DNA from: Grimontia kaedaensis
Lineage (GTDB): Bacteria; Pseudomonadota; Gammaproteobacteria; Enterobacterales; Vibrionaceae
Assembly (NCBI RefSeq): GCF_023746615.1
Contig: NZ_CP082275.1
Location: 2,418,001 to 2,482,000 of the forward strand
DNA length: 64,000 bases
Direction of reading: 5' to 3'
Shown here: positions 7,992 through 16,125 of the stretch, piece by piece
Layout: every line of letters starts with the position of its first letter
Position numbering within the stretch: the first letter of the stretch is position 1
Program-made: the position numbers and the translations under genes
Notes under the pieces: generated by a model
What the model was told of the DNA's origin: nothing
Seen by the model: only the letters and a program-made list of their open reading frames with translations
Database searches by the model: none

Positions 7992-9407
7992 CTATGGTGT
8001 GATGCCGAGATATGCGAACCAGGTAAACGAGGCTCCAAACATCAAGCACCATTTGGCCAACAAGGTTAAAACACCATAAGTAAGCTGGTTATTGACTGAG
8101 AAATAGCCCGTACTGTAGTAAATCAGGTTGGCTTTGCTGTGTGGCGGAAGTGTAATGGTGTCCGCGATGGTAAACGCCGCAGGCAGCGCCAGCATGAGAG
8201 GTGGGACACCCGCACTTTCTGCTAACCCAATCAGCGTTGGGATCAGAATAATGGTCCGGACGGTTTTACTCGTAAAGACAAAGTGACTGAAGCTCGATAT
8301 CGCTATTACAACTGCGTACAACATGGTGAAGCTCATATCTTTCACACCAAAGTGGCTGAAAATACTGCCCAATGCCCATGAAGCCACGCCCGTTTCACTA
8401 AGAGAGACGCCCACAGCATAAGCACCAGCCGCAAACACCATCAAGTTCCATGGAATCTTCGCTTCTTTCCATGTCAGTATGCCAACATAAGGCATGAAGA
8501 AAATTGACGCTGAGATAACAGCAACCATGACAAGACTGATCTGGAAACCGAATAAGTCCATGTGCCATTTATCTGTCGCCCATAAAAAAATGGTAACGAA
8601 AAAAATAGAAGCGGCTTTCTTTTCATCCAGTGATACTGGGCCCAGTTCAAGATACTGTCTGTTAATTTCTTTTATTTCTTCCCCCCCTGCCTTAGCAGCG
8701 CCATTTGGTTTAAAGAGGAAAATACCGATAAAGAAAGAAGCGATAAGCGTTAGGACCGCGATAGGCGCAGAGGCAATAAACCATTCCCCCCATGATACAG
8801 AAGAACCCGTTAGTTCCTTCATCAAACCGATCGCAAGAATTTGAGGAGCTGTTGCTGTGACAATCGCAGAAGTCGAAATATTATTAGCTTGTAACCCTTG
8901 AATGGAGAGGAGTTTACCTAAGTTCTTATTTCCACTTTCTACATTGAAGGCTTTTGCAATTAACAGCACAATCGGTAAAAGCATTGCTGCACGTGCAGTT
9001 GTAGAAGGAACGATAAACGCGATAGTGAAGTTTGCTGCCATTAATGAGAGCAGCATAGATTTCCAGGTTTTACCAAAACGCGTGATGATAGCTAGCGCTA
9101 TCCGCTTTGCAAGCCCGCTCTTCTCCATACCAGATGTAATGATGAACGCAGATATCATCAACCAAATGACACCATAGCCCATCGTACCCAGCGCATTTTT
9201 TTCTGCCCACCCGCCCAATATCGACAAAAGTGCGATCGATATCATAGAAACTGCGTAATTGGGTAGGGATTCAGTAACCCATAGGATGAGAGCGAATAAG
9301 AAAATACCTAGAGACATCTTGCCTTCAAAACTAATGCCTTCTGGGGTTGGAATAGAATAAAAGATTGCTAGAACTACCATCGCTAAAGGTAGCCCAACGT
9401 AATACAT
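7992..9407 (-). CDS. DASS/SLC13-family anion symporter
   Basis: About 471 residues with eleven or more hydrophobic segments. Paired DASS signature loops are visible: IVPSTTARAAMLLPI in the first half and FTSKTVRTIILIPT in the second, plus the late LPPHSKANLIYYSTGYFS. Family members import di- and tricarboxylates, sulfate or related anions with Na+. The usual SNT motif reads STT/SKT here, so the substrate need not be a standard dicarboxylate. ATG at 9407 has GGAG at good spacing; a frame reaching 9464 also has AAGGAG, so a GTG at 9458 cannot be excluded. First gene of the operon with the anchored protein and mutase-like enzyme. Confidence 0.88.
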   Translation of the reverse strand: MYYVGLPLAMVVLAIFYSIPTPEGISFEGKMSLGIFLFALILWVTESLPNYAVSMISIALLSILGGWAEKNALGTMGYGVIWLMISAFIITSGMEKSGLAKRIALAIITRFGKTWKSMLLSLMAANFTIAFIVPSTTARAAMLLPIVLLIAKAFNVESGNKNLGKLLSIQGLQANNISTSAIVTATAPQILAIGLMKELTGSSVSWGEWFIASAPIAVLTLIASFFIGIFLFKPNGAAKAGGEEIKEINRQYLELGPVSLDEKKAASIFFVTIFLWATDKWHMDLFGFQISLVMVAVISASIFFMPYVGILTWKEAKIPWNLMVFAAGAYAVGVSLSETGVASWALGSIFSHFGVKDMSFTMLYAVVIAISSFSHFVFTSKTVRTIILIPTLIGLAESAGVPPLMLALPAAFTIADTITLPPHSKANLIYYSTGYFSVNNQLTYGVLTLLAKWCLMFGASFTWFAYLGITP

Positions 9408-10147
9408 TATTTTCTCCGTTTTACTTTTTGATTTTAGATCTCTCACAATGCTTACCACTAGCATTCTCCTTTGCTTAGAGTTTGTGAAACAGTCTTATAG
9501 ATATTATAAATCTTGATATTCACCAAGATGAAAAAAGAGACTACATTCCGCTAATTATCTAATCCAATTAAAATAGTAAATAACATGAATAACCTTCTTA
9601 AATACCTGTAGAGCCACTCAAATAAAAACGCATAAGCCATTGATATTAATAAACTAAAGCATGATTAATCGTGAGAGTCGTTGAGACATCATAGCCGGAG
9701 ACCAAAGAGCCATAAACGCATATAAAAAATATGAAGACTAGCTATCTATACATCATAGAAAACAATTCATATAAATTAACCAGGAATATTATGACGACCA
9801 TTTAATACTAGAAAATTAAAATAAGAGACAAAAAATAAGTAAATACATCTCCTCCAATAATAAGAAATGTATTCACTAATGGGAATTGGTCATTTTAAAT
9901 GAGAAAAAGTTAGGAAAAGCAAAGCTTGGTTTGCAGGTAATATTGACTATACAAAATTTGCTGGCGGGCGCTTAAACACTGGAGTTTGATTGAACACACA
10001 GTCTCACCTCAAAACTGAAACCCTCCGCATCCAACTTCCGATGATCTCTCGTCTCTTAACTGGCTATCTATACCCAAACGACCTGACATCGCCAAATGAC
10101 AAATGACAAATGACAAATGACAAAGCAGTGATAATTAGGAGACTATA
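9408..10147. other. AT-rich divergent intergenic region, 740 bp
   Basis: No gene seen. It lies between the minus-strand DASS operon and the plus-strand RidA gene, so it must carry both promoters. It is markedly AT-rich between about 9480 and 9960. The only clear structure is the 7-bp tandem repeat at 10093-10125 (separate entry). Confidence 0.7.
10093..10125 (+). repeat. four tandem CAAATGA heptamers
   Basis: Four perfect copies of CAAATGA (10093-10120) followed by a partial CAAAG, ending 22 bp before the start of the RidA gene. The array sits where a core promoter or 5' leader would be, so a change in copy number could alter expression. Confidence 0.9.
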
Positions 10148-10603
10148 ATGCGAAATATCTTGCTCATACTCAGTGTCAGCTTTTGCTTAGTAACCCTCTC
10201 TTCTCTCGCGAAATCCTCAGACGATATTGAATACCTCAACTCAGGCAAAGTGCTCCCAACCAACCTTCCATTTTCAGAGGCCATTCGCGTCGATGACACC
10301 ATCTATCTTTCTGGACAGATTGGCATTAAGCCAGGCACGTTGGAGTTAGTGGCCGGAGGCATTGAAGCTGAATCAAAACAAACAATGGAAAACATAAAAA
10401 TGTCACTCGAGGCGAATGGCTACAACATGAGTGATTTAGTGAAATGCACCGTGATGCTGTCTGATATTTCAGAGTGGGCGACATTCAACGGAGTATACAA
10501 AACCTATTTTTCCGGAAAGTACCCGGCGAGAAGCGCGTTTGGCGCAGATGGATTGGCTTTGGGCGCCAAAGTTGAAGTGGAATGCATTGCCGCTGTTGAC
10601 TGA
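10148..10603 (+). CDS. exported RidA/YjgF-family protein
   Basis: 151 residues: an N-terminal signal peptide (ILLILSVSFCLVTLSSLA, probable cleavage after LAKS) and one Rid domain with IYLSGQIGI, the central Rid helix, and YPARSAF carrying the conserved active-site Arg, ending in VEVECIAAVD. Cytoplasmic RidA hydrolyses reactive 2-aminoacrylate; the exported version here must act elsewhere and its substrate is unknown. Upstream GGAG at 10138 gives a good ribosome site. It carries its own terminator and stands alone, beneath a heptamer repeat that may vary its expression. Confidence 0.88.
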   Translation: MRNILLILSVSFCLVTLSSLAKSSDDIEYLNSGKVLPTNLPFSEAIRVDDTIYLSGQIGIKPGTLELVAGGIEAESKQTMENIKMSLEANGYNMSDLVKCTVMLSDISEWATFNGVYKTYFSGKYPARSAFGADGLALGAKVEVECIAAVD

Positions 10604-10626
10604 TTGACCCCAGCCACACAACCATG

Positions 10627-10657
10627 AAAAAGGCCGAATTTTAATGGCCTTTTTTTA
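10627..10657 (+). terminator. intrinsic terminator after the RidA gene
   Basis: AAAAAGGCC / GGCCTTTTT stem with a ten-base AT-rich loop and a run of seven T. Confidence 0.85.
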
Positions 10658-10841
10658 TTTAAATTCATAATGATATAGTCATTTCGCCGATACCTACTCT
10701 ACTCATCATCTTCCCTCTTTCTTGGAAAATACACTCTTATTTTAAGTTTCGACTAAAAACTATATTGACCCAAGATCTCTAGGCTGGTAGATTTGTTTCG
10801 CATCGAAACAATTAAGCAATGCCACTAAAAGGAGAAACACA

Positions 10842-11384
10842 ATGGCAAACCTAAACCCAGTCAACATCGCTACTGCTGATAGCAAGCAAGCCGAATTGTT
10901 TGATCAAATCCATAATGCATTCGGTGCCGTCCCTAACATGTTCAAAACAATTGGCCACTCCTCGTCAGCATTGGAAAGCATGTGGACATCATTTGGTGCA
11001 CTAGGCAAAGGAAACATAGGCGCTAAGCTTGGTGAGCAAATTGCAGTATTGGTCGCAGACATTAACCGCTGTGAATATTGCCTTTCCGCACACACTGTTT
11101 TGGGACAAAATGCAGGAGCAACCCTAGAGCAAATGAACGACGCTCAGCGCGGTATTGCAGAAAACGCTAAATCGCAGGCGGCACTGGATTTTGCCTCCAA
11201 ACTGGTCAGATTCAATGGTCAAGTGAGAGAATCGGATATACAAACAGTCCGAGACGCAGGTTTCTCCGATTCAGATATTGCTGAAATTCTTGCTCACGTC
11301 GCTTTGAATATCTTCACAAACTACACCAACGTCGCTTTTGATGTAGAAGTCGATTTTCCAAAAGTTAGCCTGACCAAACGTTAA
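10842..11384 (+). CDS. AhpD-like carboxymuconolactone decarboxylase-family protein
   Basis: 180 residues, all-helical CMD/AhpD fold. The redox motif is CEYCLSAHTVLG: CxxC followed by the conserved His three residues on, the alkylhydroperoxidase pattern. A preceding GEQIAVLVADIN and the late AEILAHVALNIFTNYTNVAFDVEVDFP are typical of the uncharacterised peroxidase-related group. Expected to reduce organic hydroperoxides or to act as a disulfide reductase partner. AAGGAGAAACACA before the ATG is a good ribosome site. It precedes a broken osmC-family gene, another organic peroxide family, so the pair probably once formed an oxidative-stress unit (inference). Confidence 0.9.
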   Translation: MANLNPVNIATADSKQAELFDQIHNAFGAVPNMFKTIGHSSSALESMWTSFGALGKGNIGAKLGEQIAVLVADINRCEYCLSAHTVLGQNAGATLEQMNDAQRGIAENAKSQAALDFASKLVRFNGQVRESDIQTVRDAGFSDSDIAEILAHVALNIFTNYTNVAFDVEVDFPKVSLTKR

Positions 11385-11482
11385 TTAAATCAGGGGTGGG
11401 AGTTTTGCCTTTCGACCACCCCATACCCATCCAGATAATGGCTGAAAAGTAGTTTCTCCCAAACAGTAAGACAAAAAACTTC

Positions 11483-11863
11483 ATGTTTGAAATTGATGAA
11501 CCTGAAGCCTTGCTGGGCGAAAACCGCTTCCCAACACCTCAAGACTATCTACTCGGGGGCTTGGCAGGTTGCATGATGGCAAGCTTTGTCGTAACTGCCG
11601 CACAAAAGGGCATCGAGATCTAGAGCGTGAAGTTGACCATTGCCGGTGACTTGAATCTGCGCGGATTCCTACAAGTCGACCCCTCAGAAAAAGTGGGATT
11701 TGATGAAATTGAGTACCACTTTGAAGTGAAAGGAAACGGTACGCAATCCGACTATGACGACATCATCCAAACGGTTCGGGAACGCTCTCCGAATTATCAC
11801 ACCATTCAGGATGCCGTTACGTTGAAGGCCGTATCTTCGGTACATACGCATAGCGAAACCTAA
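11483..11863 (+). pseudogene. osmC-family gene broken by a nonsense codon
   Basis: Reading from 11483: FEIDEPEALLGE, PTPQDYLLGGLAGCMMASFVV, AAQKGIEI, then TAG at 11621-11623, then the same frame continues with SVKLTIAGDLNLRGFL and FDEIEYHFEVKG, ending in VSSVHTHSET at 11863. This is a continuous OsmC-type sequence with the first conserved Cys (AGCMM); TAG probably replaced GAG. A second conserved Cys is not visible. The normal N-terminal ~30 residues are also lost: upstream the frame has another TAG at 11450. The downstream piece has a GTG at 11627 but would be only half a domain. Intact OsmC-type paralogue lies at 12450-13046. Confidence 0.82.
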
Positions 11864-11889
11864 GCTTTGATGGCAACGGGAAAACAAAG

Positions 11890-12318
11890 ATGAATAAATT
11901 CCAGAAGATAGCTCTCGTCTGTTATATCGTTCCTGCGTTGACACTATTTATTGTTGGCACCATCTACACCTTTCAAGGTGAATTTATGCGTTATCACTCA
12001 GTAGCCGTTCAACTCAATTGGGAAGACGTACCAGGAACTTTTCAGGTCCTGATTACTGCATTGATGAGGGCATTTGGTGGAGTCAGTGTTGCACTTTCCT
12101 TCGCCATATTTCTGATCCTTGTTTTCCCGTTTCGTTCACAAGAGCCTTGGGCTGACTGGGCCATTCCAGCCATCTTGATTGTTGCAAACATAGGCTCGTT
12201 CTATGCCATGAGCCACGTACTTTTGAACACCGAAGCGCAACCTCCCGTTGAAGCAGCTTTTGTCAGCCTCATTTTTACCCTGTTAGGGCTGTTATTTAGC
12301 ATTAGGAAGAATCGCTAA
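11890..12318 (+). CDS. four-helix membrane protein of unknown function
   Basis: 142 residues with four hydrophobic helices: IALVCYIVPALTLFIVGTIY, VSVALSFAIFLILVFPF, WAIPAILIVANIGSFYAM and AAFVSLIFTLLGLLFSI, ending in positively charged RKNR. No enzyme motif recognised. GGAAAACAAAG before the ATG is a weak ribosome site. It starts 26 bp after the broken osmC gene, on the same strand, and is followed by a shared terminator. Similar small four-helix proteins are common as hypothetical inner-membrane proteins; no function is assigned. Confidence 0.7.
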   Translation: MNKFQKIALVCYIVPALTLFIVGTIYTFQGEFMRYHSVAVQLNWEDVPGTFQVLITALMRAFGGVSVALSFAIFLILVFPFRSQEPWADWAIPAILIVANIGSFYAMSHVLLNTEAQPPVEAAFVSLIFTLLGLLFSIRKNR

Positions 12319-12330
12319 CGGATTGACACT

Positions 12331-12371
12331 GGGTGCGTAGAGGTGGAATGTATCTCGGCGATTCAGAGAAT
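12331..12371 (+). pseudogene. possible scrap of a RidA 3' end
   Basis: GGGTGC then a frame reading VEVECISAI, close to the end of the intact RidA gene (GAKVEVECIAAVD). Only about ten codons remain and an indel precedes them, so this could be chance. Confidence 0.25.
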
Positions 12372-12394
12372 AATTCTGCGCCGTATACAACTAT

Positions 12395-12424
12395 AAAGGC
12401 AGCCAAATTGGCAGCCTTTCTTTT
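12395..12424. terminator. bidirectional terminator between convergent genes
   Basis: AAAGGC-A-GCC / GGC-A-GCCTTT stem (one A.A mismatch) followed by TTTCTTTT; serves the four-helix protein gene on + and the OsmC gene on -. Confidence 0.7.
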
Positions 12425-12449
12425 GAACTTATTTCAGATATACAGAGAC

Positions 12450-13046
12450 CTATTCACCCGAGCGGCTGATCGCCTCTTTGCCGTTATAGACCAAGCGCGT
12501 CGACCAAGGGATAGGGTTTCTCAGCGCAAAATGCGCCATGCAGCCATTTTCAGCTTCATCCAACAGATCTTTAATTCTCTCTTCCGGCTCAGGGCTCTCA
12601 ATAATCACGTGCGTTTCGACAATATCGCATCCACCGTCAGTCATATAACCGTGCTCACGCATATGACCGAGGTTGGTTCTGAACACAATGCGTTGTTCAA
12701 GCTTCAACGAATCCACCTGAATTTTACGGGCAGTGAGAATGTCAGTTAGGTGTGTCATCAAACAAAAGCCGATACCCGCTGAAAAGAATGCTAACGGTGG
12801 TGGCGCTGTGTCATTGCCAACAGGCGGCTGTTCATCGCAATAGAGCTTTACCGGACTGAAACCTGGGATATTAACGGAAACCACCCCCGTTTTTTTCTGC
12901 ATGTCTCCAGCCTCAGCGCTTAGGTTCACTTCAAAGCGATACGGTTCCGGATGACGGGCTTTCGAAAACGTGGATTGTTGGTACTGCGTGGTCGCGGGCT
13001 GTTCACTACTCAGTTCGCCAACATGAAAGAACTTATCGTTCGACAT
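12450..13046 (-). CDS. OsmC-family protein
   Basis: 198 residues. A long N-terminal arm precedes the OsmC core: DTAPPPLAFFSAGIGFCLMTHLTDILTARKIQVDSL with the first conserved Cys, and a second Cys in EAENGCMAHFALRNPIPWSTRL. OsmC/Ohr proteins reduce organic hydroperoxides using this Cys pair; the C-terminal NPIP-type ending is seen in the larger YhfA/OsmC-like group. Start ATG at 13046 has AAGGAGAATAC upstream. Divergent from the Lrp-type regulator (start 13184), which probably controls it (inference). Related to, but not a close copy of, the broken osmC gene at 11483. Confidence 0.85.
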   Translation of the reverse strand: MSNDKFFHVGELSSEQPATTQYQQSTFSKARHPEPYRFEVNLSAEAGDMQKKTGVVSVNIPGFSPVKLYCDEQPPVGNDTAPPPLAFFSAGIGFCLMTHLTDILTARKIQVDSLKLEQRIVFRTNLGHMREHGYMTDGGCDIVETHVIIESPEPEERIKDLLDEAENGCMAHFALRNPIPWSTRLVYNGKEAISRSGE

Positions 13047-13183
13047 TGTATTCTCCTTATATGGGCTAGAGGCTGATTAAATCTTACCCAATAGCAGGTG
13101 GAGAATGCCGTCAAAGTCATCCTTGAGACGAGGTTTTATGGTGTTATCATTCGATTAAGAACGTCATAATGAAGGAAATCATC

Positions 13184-13663
13184 ATGCTCACTAATCAGGA
13201 CAAAAAAATACTCTCACAGCTTCAAGAAAACGGACGCATGACGATTGTGGAGCTTGCCAAAGCTACCGACATGTCAGAATCGACCTGTCTAAGACGCACA
13301 AAAAGCCTCGAAGATTCCGGTGTGATAAAAGGCTATGGCGCAATGCTTGATGCCGAAGAGGCGGGATTTGGTGTGACGGCTTTTGTTCAGGTCAGTATTG
13401 ATCAAAAGAGCGAAGCGGCGTTTGATTTGTTTAAATCAGCAGTTAAAGATCATCCGCTGATCCTGGAGTGCTATTCCCTTTCCGGTCCCTTCGACCACTT
13501 GATGAAAGTCGTCGCCAGAACCAATAAAGAACTGTCGCACTTTGTATTAAAAACACTGAGAAGCTTTCCCGAAGTGAGAGAAGCGCAAACCCTGTTTGTG
13601 CTGGATGAAGTAAAACACACCACAGCGCTGCCGATTCATTTGCCGGAGCCGATCAAACGATAA
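13184..13663 (+). CDS. Lrp/AsnC-family transcriptional regulator
   Basis: 159 residues, usual size. N-terminal HTH: DKKILSQLQENGRMTIVELAKATDMSESTCLRRTKSLEDSGVIKGYGAML; then the RAM/ligand-binding domain with FVQVSIDQ and LECYSLSGPFDHLMKVVA. A frame also opens at 13169, but AAGGA sits six bases before the ATG at 13184. Lrp-type proteins form dimers to octamers that respond to amino acids. Divergent from the OsmC gene. Its last ~45 codons are duplicated in diverged form at 15668-15815. Confidence 0.92.
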   Translation: MLTNQDKKILSQLQENGRMTIVELAKATDMSESTCLRRTKSLEDSGVIKGYGAMLDAEEAGFGVTAFVQVSIDQKSEAAFDLFKSAVKDHPLILECYSLSGPFDHLMKVVARTNKELSHFVLKTLRSFPEVREAQTLFVLDEVKHTTALPIHLPEPIKR

Positions 13664-13992
13664 CCCCCACGGCGAAAGACGCACTATTTTATATGGGAGT
13701 TTTTCAAGATATCTTGCGCTAATTGAGCCCAAATATTTAAAACAGGGGCTTAAGCCTCTTCTGACCAAATCCCAACAAGCATTGATTCTTCAAGCACTAT
13801 TTCAAATTAAAAGGTTCCATCAACTTAGAAGCAATTCTTTAAATTCTCATATTTGGCGTCATTTTATCTAAAAAAATACAAATTTATCTGACAACCTAAA
13901 CACAACGTTAGAAAAAGCGATTGCAACAACAGGCTGTTACGGAAAATCGCTAAACGTCTTGTTGGCAGAAACTATATATTCAAGGATTGATA
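13664..13992 (+). other. intergenic region, 329 bp
   Basis: AT-rich spacer between the Lrp-type gene and the first lipoprotein gene. It must hold the lipoprotein promoter; no clear terminator or named site was recognised. Confidence 0.6.
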
Positions 13993-14700
13993 ATGAGAGA
14001 TTTTTTCGCTGGAATAAAAACACCCCTCTTAGTGCTTGGCTTACTCTTACTAACGGGCTGTGCGGCGACACCACAACCCACTGTAACGCTTGATGCAAAT
14101 AGTCCAATAACAAGCAACAGTTCAGTATCTTTTTTTTATGCCGGTCCAAACCCTGACAAAGCAACCACGCATATTTTTGGTGCTGGCTGTTTATTATGTT
14201 ACGGCGTTGCCGCTGGTCTAACACAAACATTAGATTCTCACTTAGAAGCAACCATATCCACCGATGAACTTAGCGATATTAAAGAAACCGTATTAGCTAA
14301 TTTTAATGGTCTTGCTGGAGACGTCGTTGAAGTGAGTCAAATTGATTTCGATAGCCTCAAATCATTCGATGGTGGTCTTGGCTTCGCCAAGAAAGACTTC
14401 ACAAGCCTGAAAGAACAATTAGGTACTGATTTCCTCTCTGTACTCTCAATTTACCGACATGGCGCATACCGGGGCTTTAATAGTTACTTCCCAACAACAG
14501 ATCCTCAGGGTCACGTAGCTGGCATTCTCTATACTGTCGATCTGACTAACAATCGCTTGGTACAGTTCCTAGAGTTTGACGAGAGAGTTCAGCCACAAGG
14601 TGAATGGGATGAGCCGCCAGCATTCCCCAGCGTTACTACTTCCTACTACCAAGCCACACAGAATGTCAAAACGACATTAAACAATCACTTAGTTAAGTAG
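13993..14700 (+). CDS. lipoprotein of unknown family
   Basis: 235 residues. A lipoprotein signal peptide with lipobox LLLLTGC followed by AATPQP marks export and lipid anchoring; residue +2 is Ala, so outer-membrane sorting by Lol is expected. The mature part has FGAGCLLCYGVAAGLTQTLDSHLEATIS and YRHGAYRGFNSYFPTTDPQGHVAG, not recognised. The frame opens earlier with TTG at 13987, but AAGGA precedes the ATG at 13993 by six bases. It is followed after 8 bp by a second lipoprotein gene, so the two probably form a unit and may act as partners in the envelope (inference). Confidence 0.78.
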   Translation: MRDFFAGIKTPLLVLGLLLLTGCAATPQPTVTLDANSPITSNSSVSFFYAGPNPDKATTHIFGAGCLLCYGVAAGLTQTLDSHLEATISTDELSDIKETVLANFNGLAGDVVEVSQIDFDSLKSFDGGLGFAKKDFTSLKEQLGTDFLSVLSIYRHGAYRGFNSYFPTTDPQGHVAGILYTVDLTNNRLVQFLEFDERVQPQGEWDEPPAFPSVTTSYYQATQNVKTTLNNHLVK

Positions 14701-14708
14701 GTAAAGAG

Positions 14709-15596
14709 ATGCTATTGAGGACAGTTACCCTCATTTTCTTGCCGTTGGTGTTGCTTGGATGTCAGTCTTCATCCAAGCAGGTCACAGACACACAGCACCT
14801 TAACGAGATCGAAGGGAATTACTTACCAGAAAGCCGCATAATTTTTGCAGTTCCTGGCGAAGATAAAGTTACCTTCCTGGGGCTACATGATGGTAATGAT
14901 TCAATTGAAGCTGGTTCAATGCTGTACATGGCGGATGCGGGGCTGGTTGGCTTGATTGCTCAAGTAGCGACTCATGCTGCAGTGATAGATTCGGCACGAG
15001 ATAGTAAACTCGCCGAGGCGCAATCCTCTGCGAATAAAAGCATCCAAAGCCTGATATCTGCTACTGAAACATGGAAACTCAGCACACTTGTTGGCGATAG
15101 TGATATATTTGCAGCCGAGATTGACAATTCGATTCAATTCAAACCCACTTTTTTCAGTGACCCGCAGAAAAAAGTACTTTCCATGAAGTCAGTCATCGCA
15201 GTGCCAAACAGTTTAGGTGAAGCAGCAACAAGCAAAGATGCCATTGTCTATCAAAACTTGATTAGTGTTTTTGACTATCAACTACTGCCAGATGACTTGC
15301 AACTCGATACCGACATCGAAAGACTCGAACTGCAAATGAAGCGCCTCCTTTCGCTTTCTTTGCACATCGCTAAGCAAGAGTTAACGGGGGAATACCGACA
15401 AGAAACGCAACCAAAACACTATACCTATATCGTCAATAATGGCATGCAGCAATCCGTCTATCGTGGATACCCCGTTGATGAAAAGTGCGGCTACACAGTG
15501 ATACGAGATCTTCGTTCTTGGTTGATTGCAGTGCCAATTGATAAGGAAAAATCCACATCGAAGTGTTTTGGTTTGACCGCAGCCTCTGCGGAATAA
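14709..15596 (+). CDS. second lipoprotein of unknown family
   Basis: 295 residues. Signal peptide with lipobox PLVLLGC then QSSSKQ, so lipid-modified and probably outer-membrane (Gln at +2). The mature chain has alternating helix-like segments (LIAQVATHAAVIDSARDSKLAEAQSSANKSIQSLI) and a C-terminal YTYIVNNGMQQSVYRGYPVDEKCGY. No family recognised. Starts 8 bp after the first lipoprotein gene with a weak AAAGAG ribosome site. The stop is followed by a short GCCCTCT/AGAGGGC hairpin (15610-15630) lacking a T-run. Confidence 0.76.
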   Translation: MLLRTVTLIFLPLVLLGCQSSSKQVTDTQHLNEIEGNYLPESRIIFAVPGEDKVTFLGLHDGNDSIEAGSMLYMADAGLVGLIAQVATHAAVIDSARDSKLAEAQSSANKSIQSLISATETWKLSTLVGDSDIFAAEIDNSIQFKPTFFSDPQKKVLSMKSVIAVPNSLGEAATSKDAIVYQNLISVFDYQLLPDDLQLDTDIERLELQMKRLLSLSLHIAKQELTGEYRQETQPKHYTYIVNNGMQQSVYRGYPVDEKCGYTVIRDLRSWLIAVPIDKEKSTSKCFGLTAASAE

Positions 15597-15667
15597 AACC
15601 AGTCTTAGCGCCCTCTTCCTTTTAGAGGGCCGTTCATTGCTACTCAAAATCCTTGCACCTCTTCTCG

Positions 15668-15815
15668 TGTCAGCAAAGCACTCTCACACTTTGTGTTAAA
15701 TACACTGAGAAGATATCCTGAAGTTAGAGAAGCGCAAACCCTGTTTGTTCTGGATGAAGTAAAACACACAACAGCGCTGCCGATTAATTTGCCGGAGTCG
15801 GTTAAGAAAAGTTAA
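15668..15815 (+). pseudogene. 3' fragment of an lrp-type gene
   Basis: The frame reads SKALSHFVLNTLRRYPEVREAQ and continues to LPESVKKS then TAA at 15813-15815. It matches the last ~45 codons of the Lrp-type gene at 13184-13663 over about 137 bp with roughly 20 differences. No start codon or HTH is present, so it is not a gene; it is a diverged leftover of a paralogue or of a duplication that brackets the two lipoprotein genes. Confidence 0.85.
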
Positions 15816-15834
15816 ATAGAGACGGGACTTGTGT

Positions 15835-16125
15835 TTAGTCTCTCGGGTCATCAGACATTGAGGTGGTATCAGCATCTTTCATTTTATCTTTTTTGCCCCA
15901 CTCATCTTCCACACGCCATTCAGCGCTATCTGTCATTGCTTCCGTGTATATAGAGGAAGAAGTGCTATCACGCTGCGCGAGTCTGTTTAGGTGGATATAG
16001 AAAACCACGCCTAGGAAAAATAAACCGAAGGAAATCACCATCAGCAAAGAGTTCGATATCCACAACGAGATACCAAACACCCCCAGCGATACCACAACCA
16101 TCACTAAGCCAACTGTACTTTTCAT
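15835..16125 (-). CDS. small two-helix membrane protein
   Basis: 96 residues. Two adjacent hydrophobic helices at the N-terminus (VGLVMVVVSLGVFGISLWIS and SLLMVISFGLFFLGVVFYIHL) form a hairpin; the C-terminal ~45 residues are polar and acidic (EWRVEDEWGKKDKMKD). AAGGAAAGGACTTCAAA before the ATG is a strong ribosome site. Family not recognised. It faces the lrp fragment tail-to-tail and is divergent from the binding-protein fusion gene, with a ~330-bp gap. Confidence 0.7.
   Translation of the reverse strand: MKSTVGLVMVVVSLGVFGISLWISNSLLMVISFGLFFLGVVFYIHLNRLAQRDSTSSSIYTEAMTDSAEWRVEDEWGKKDKMKDADTTSMSDDPRD

Noticed and set aside
13664..15815. Genomic island inserted at the lrp 3' end
   Set aside because: Only two genes lie between the copies, the copies are diverged, and there is no integrase; kept as a duplication finding.
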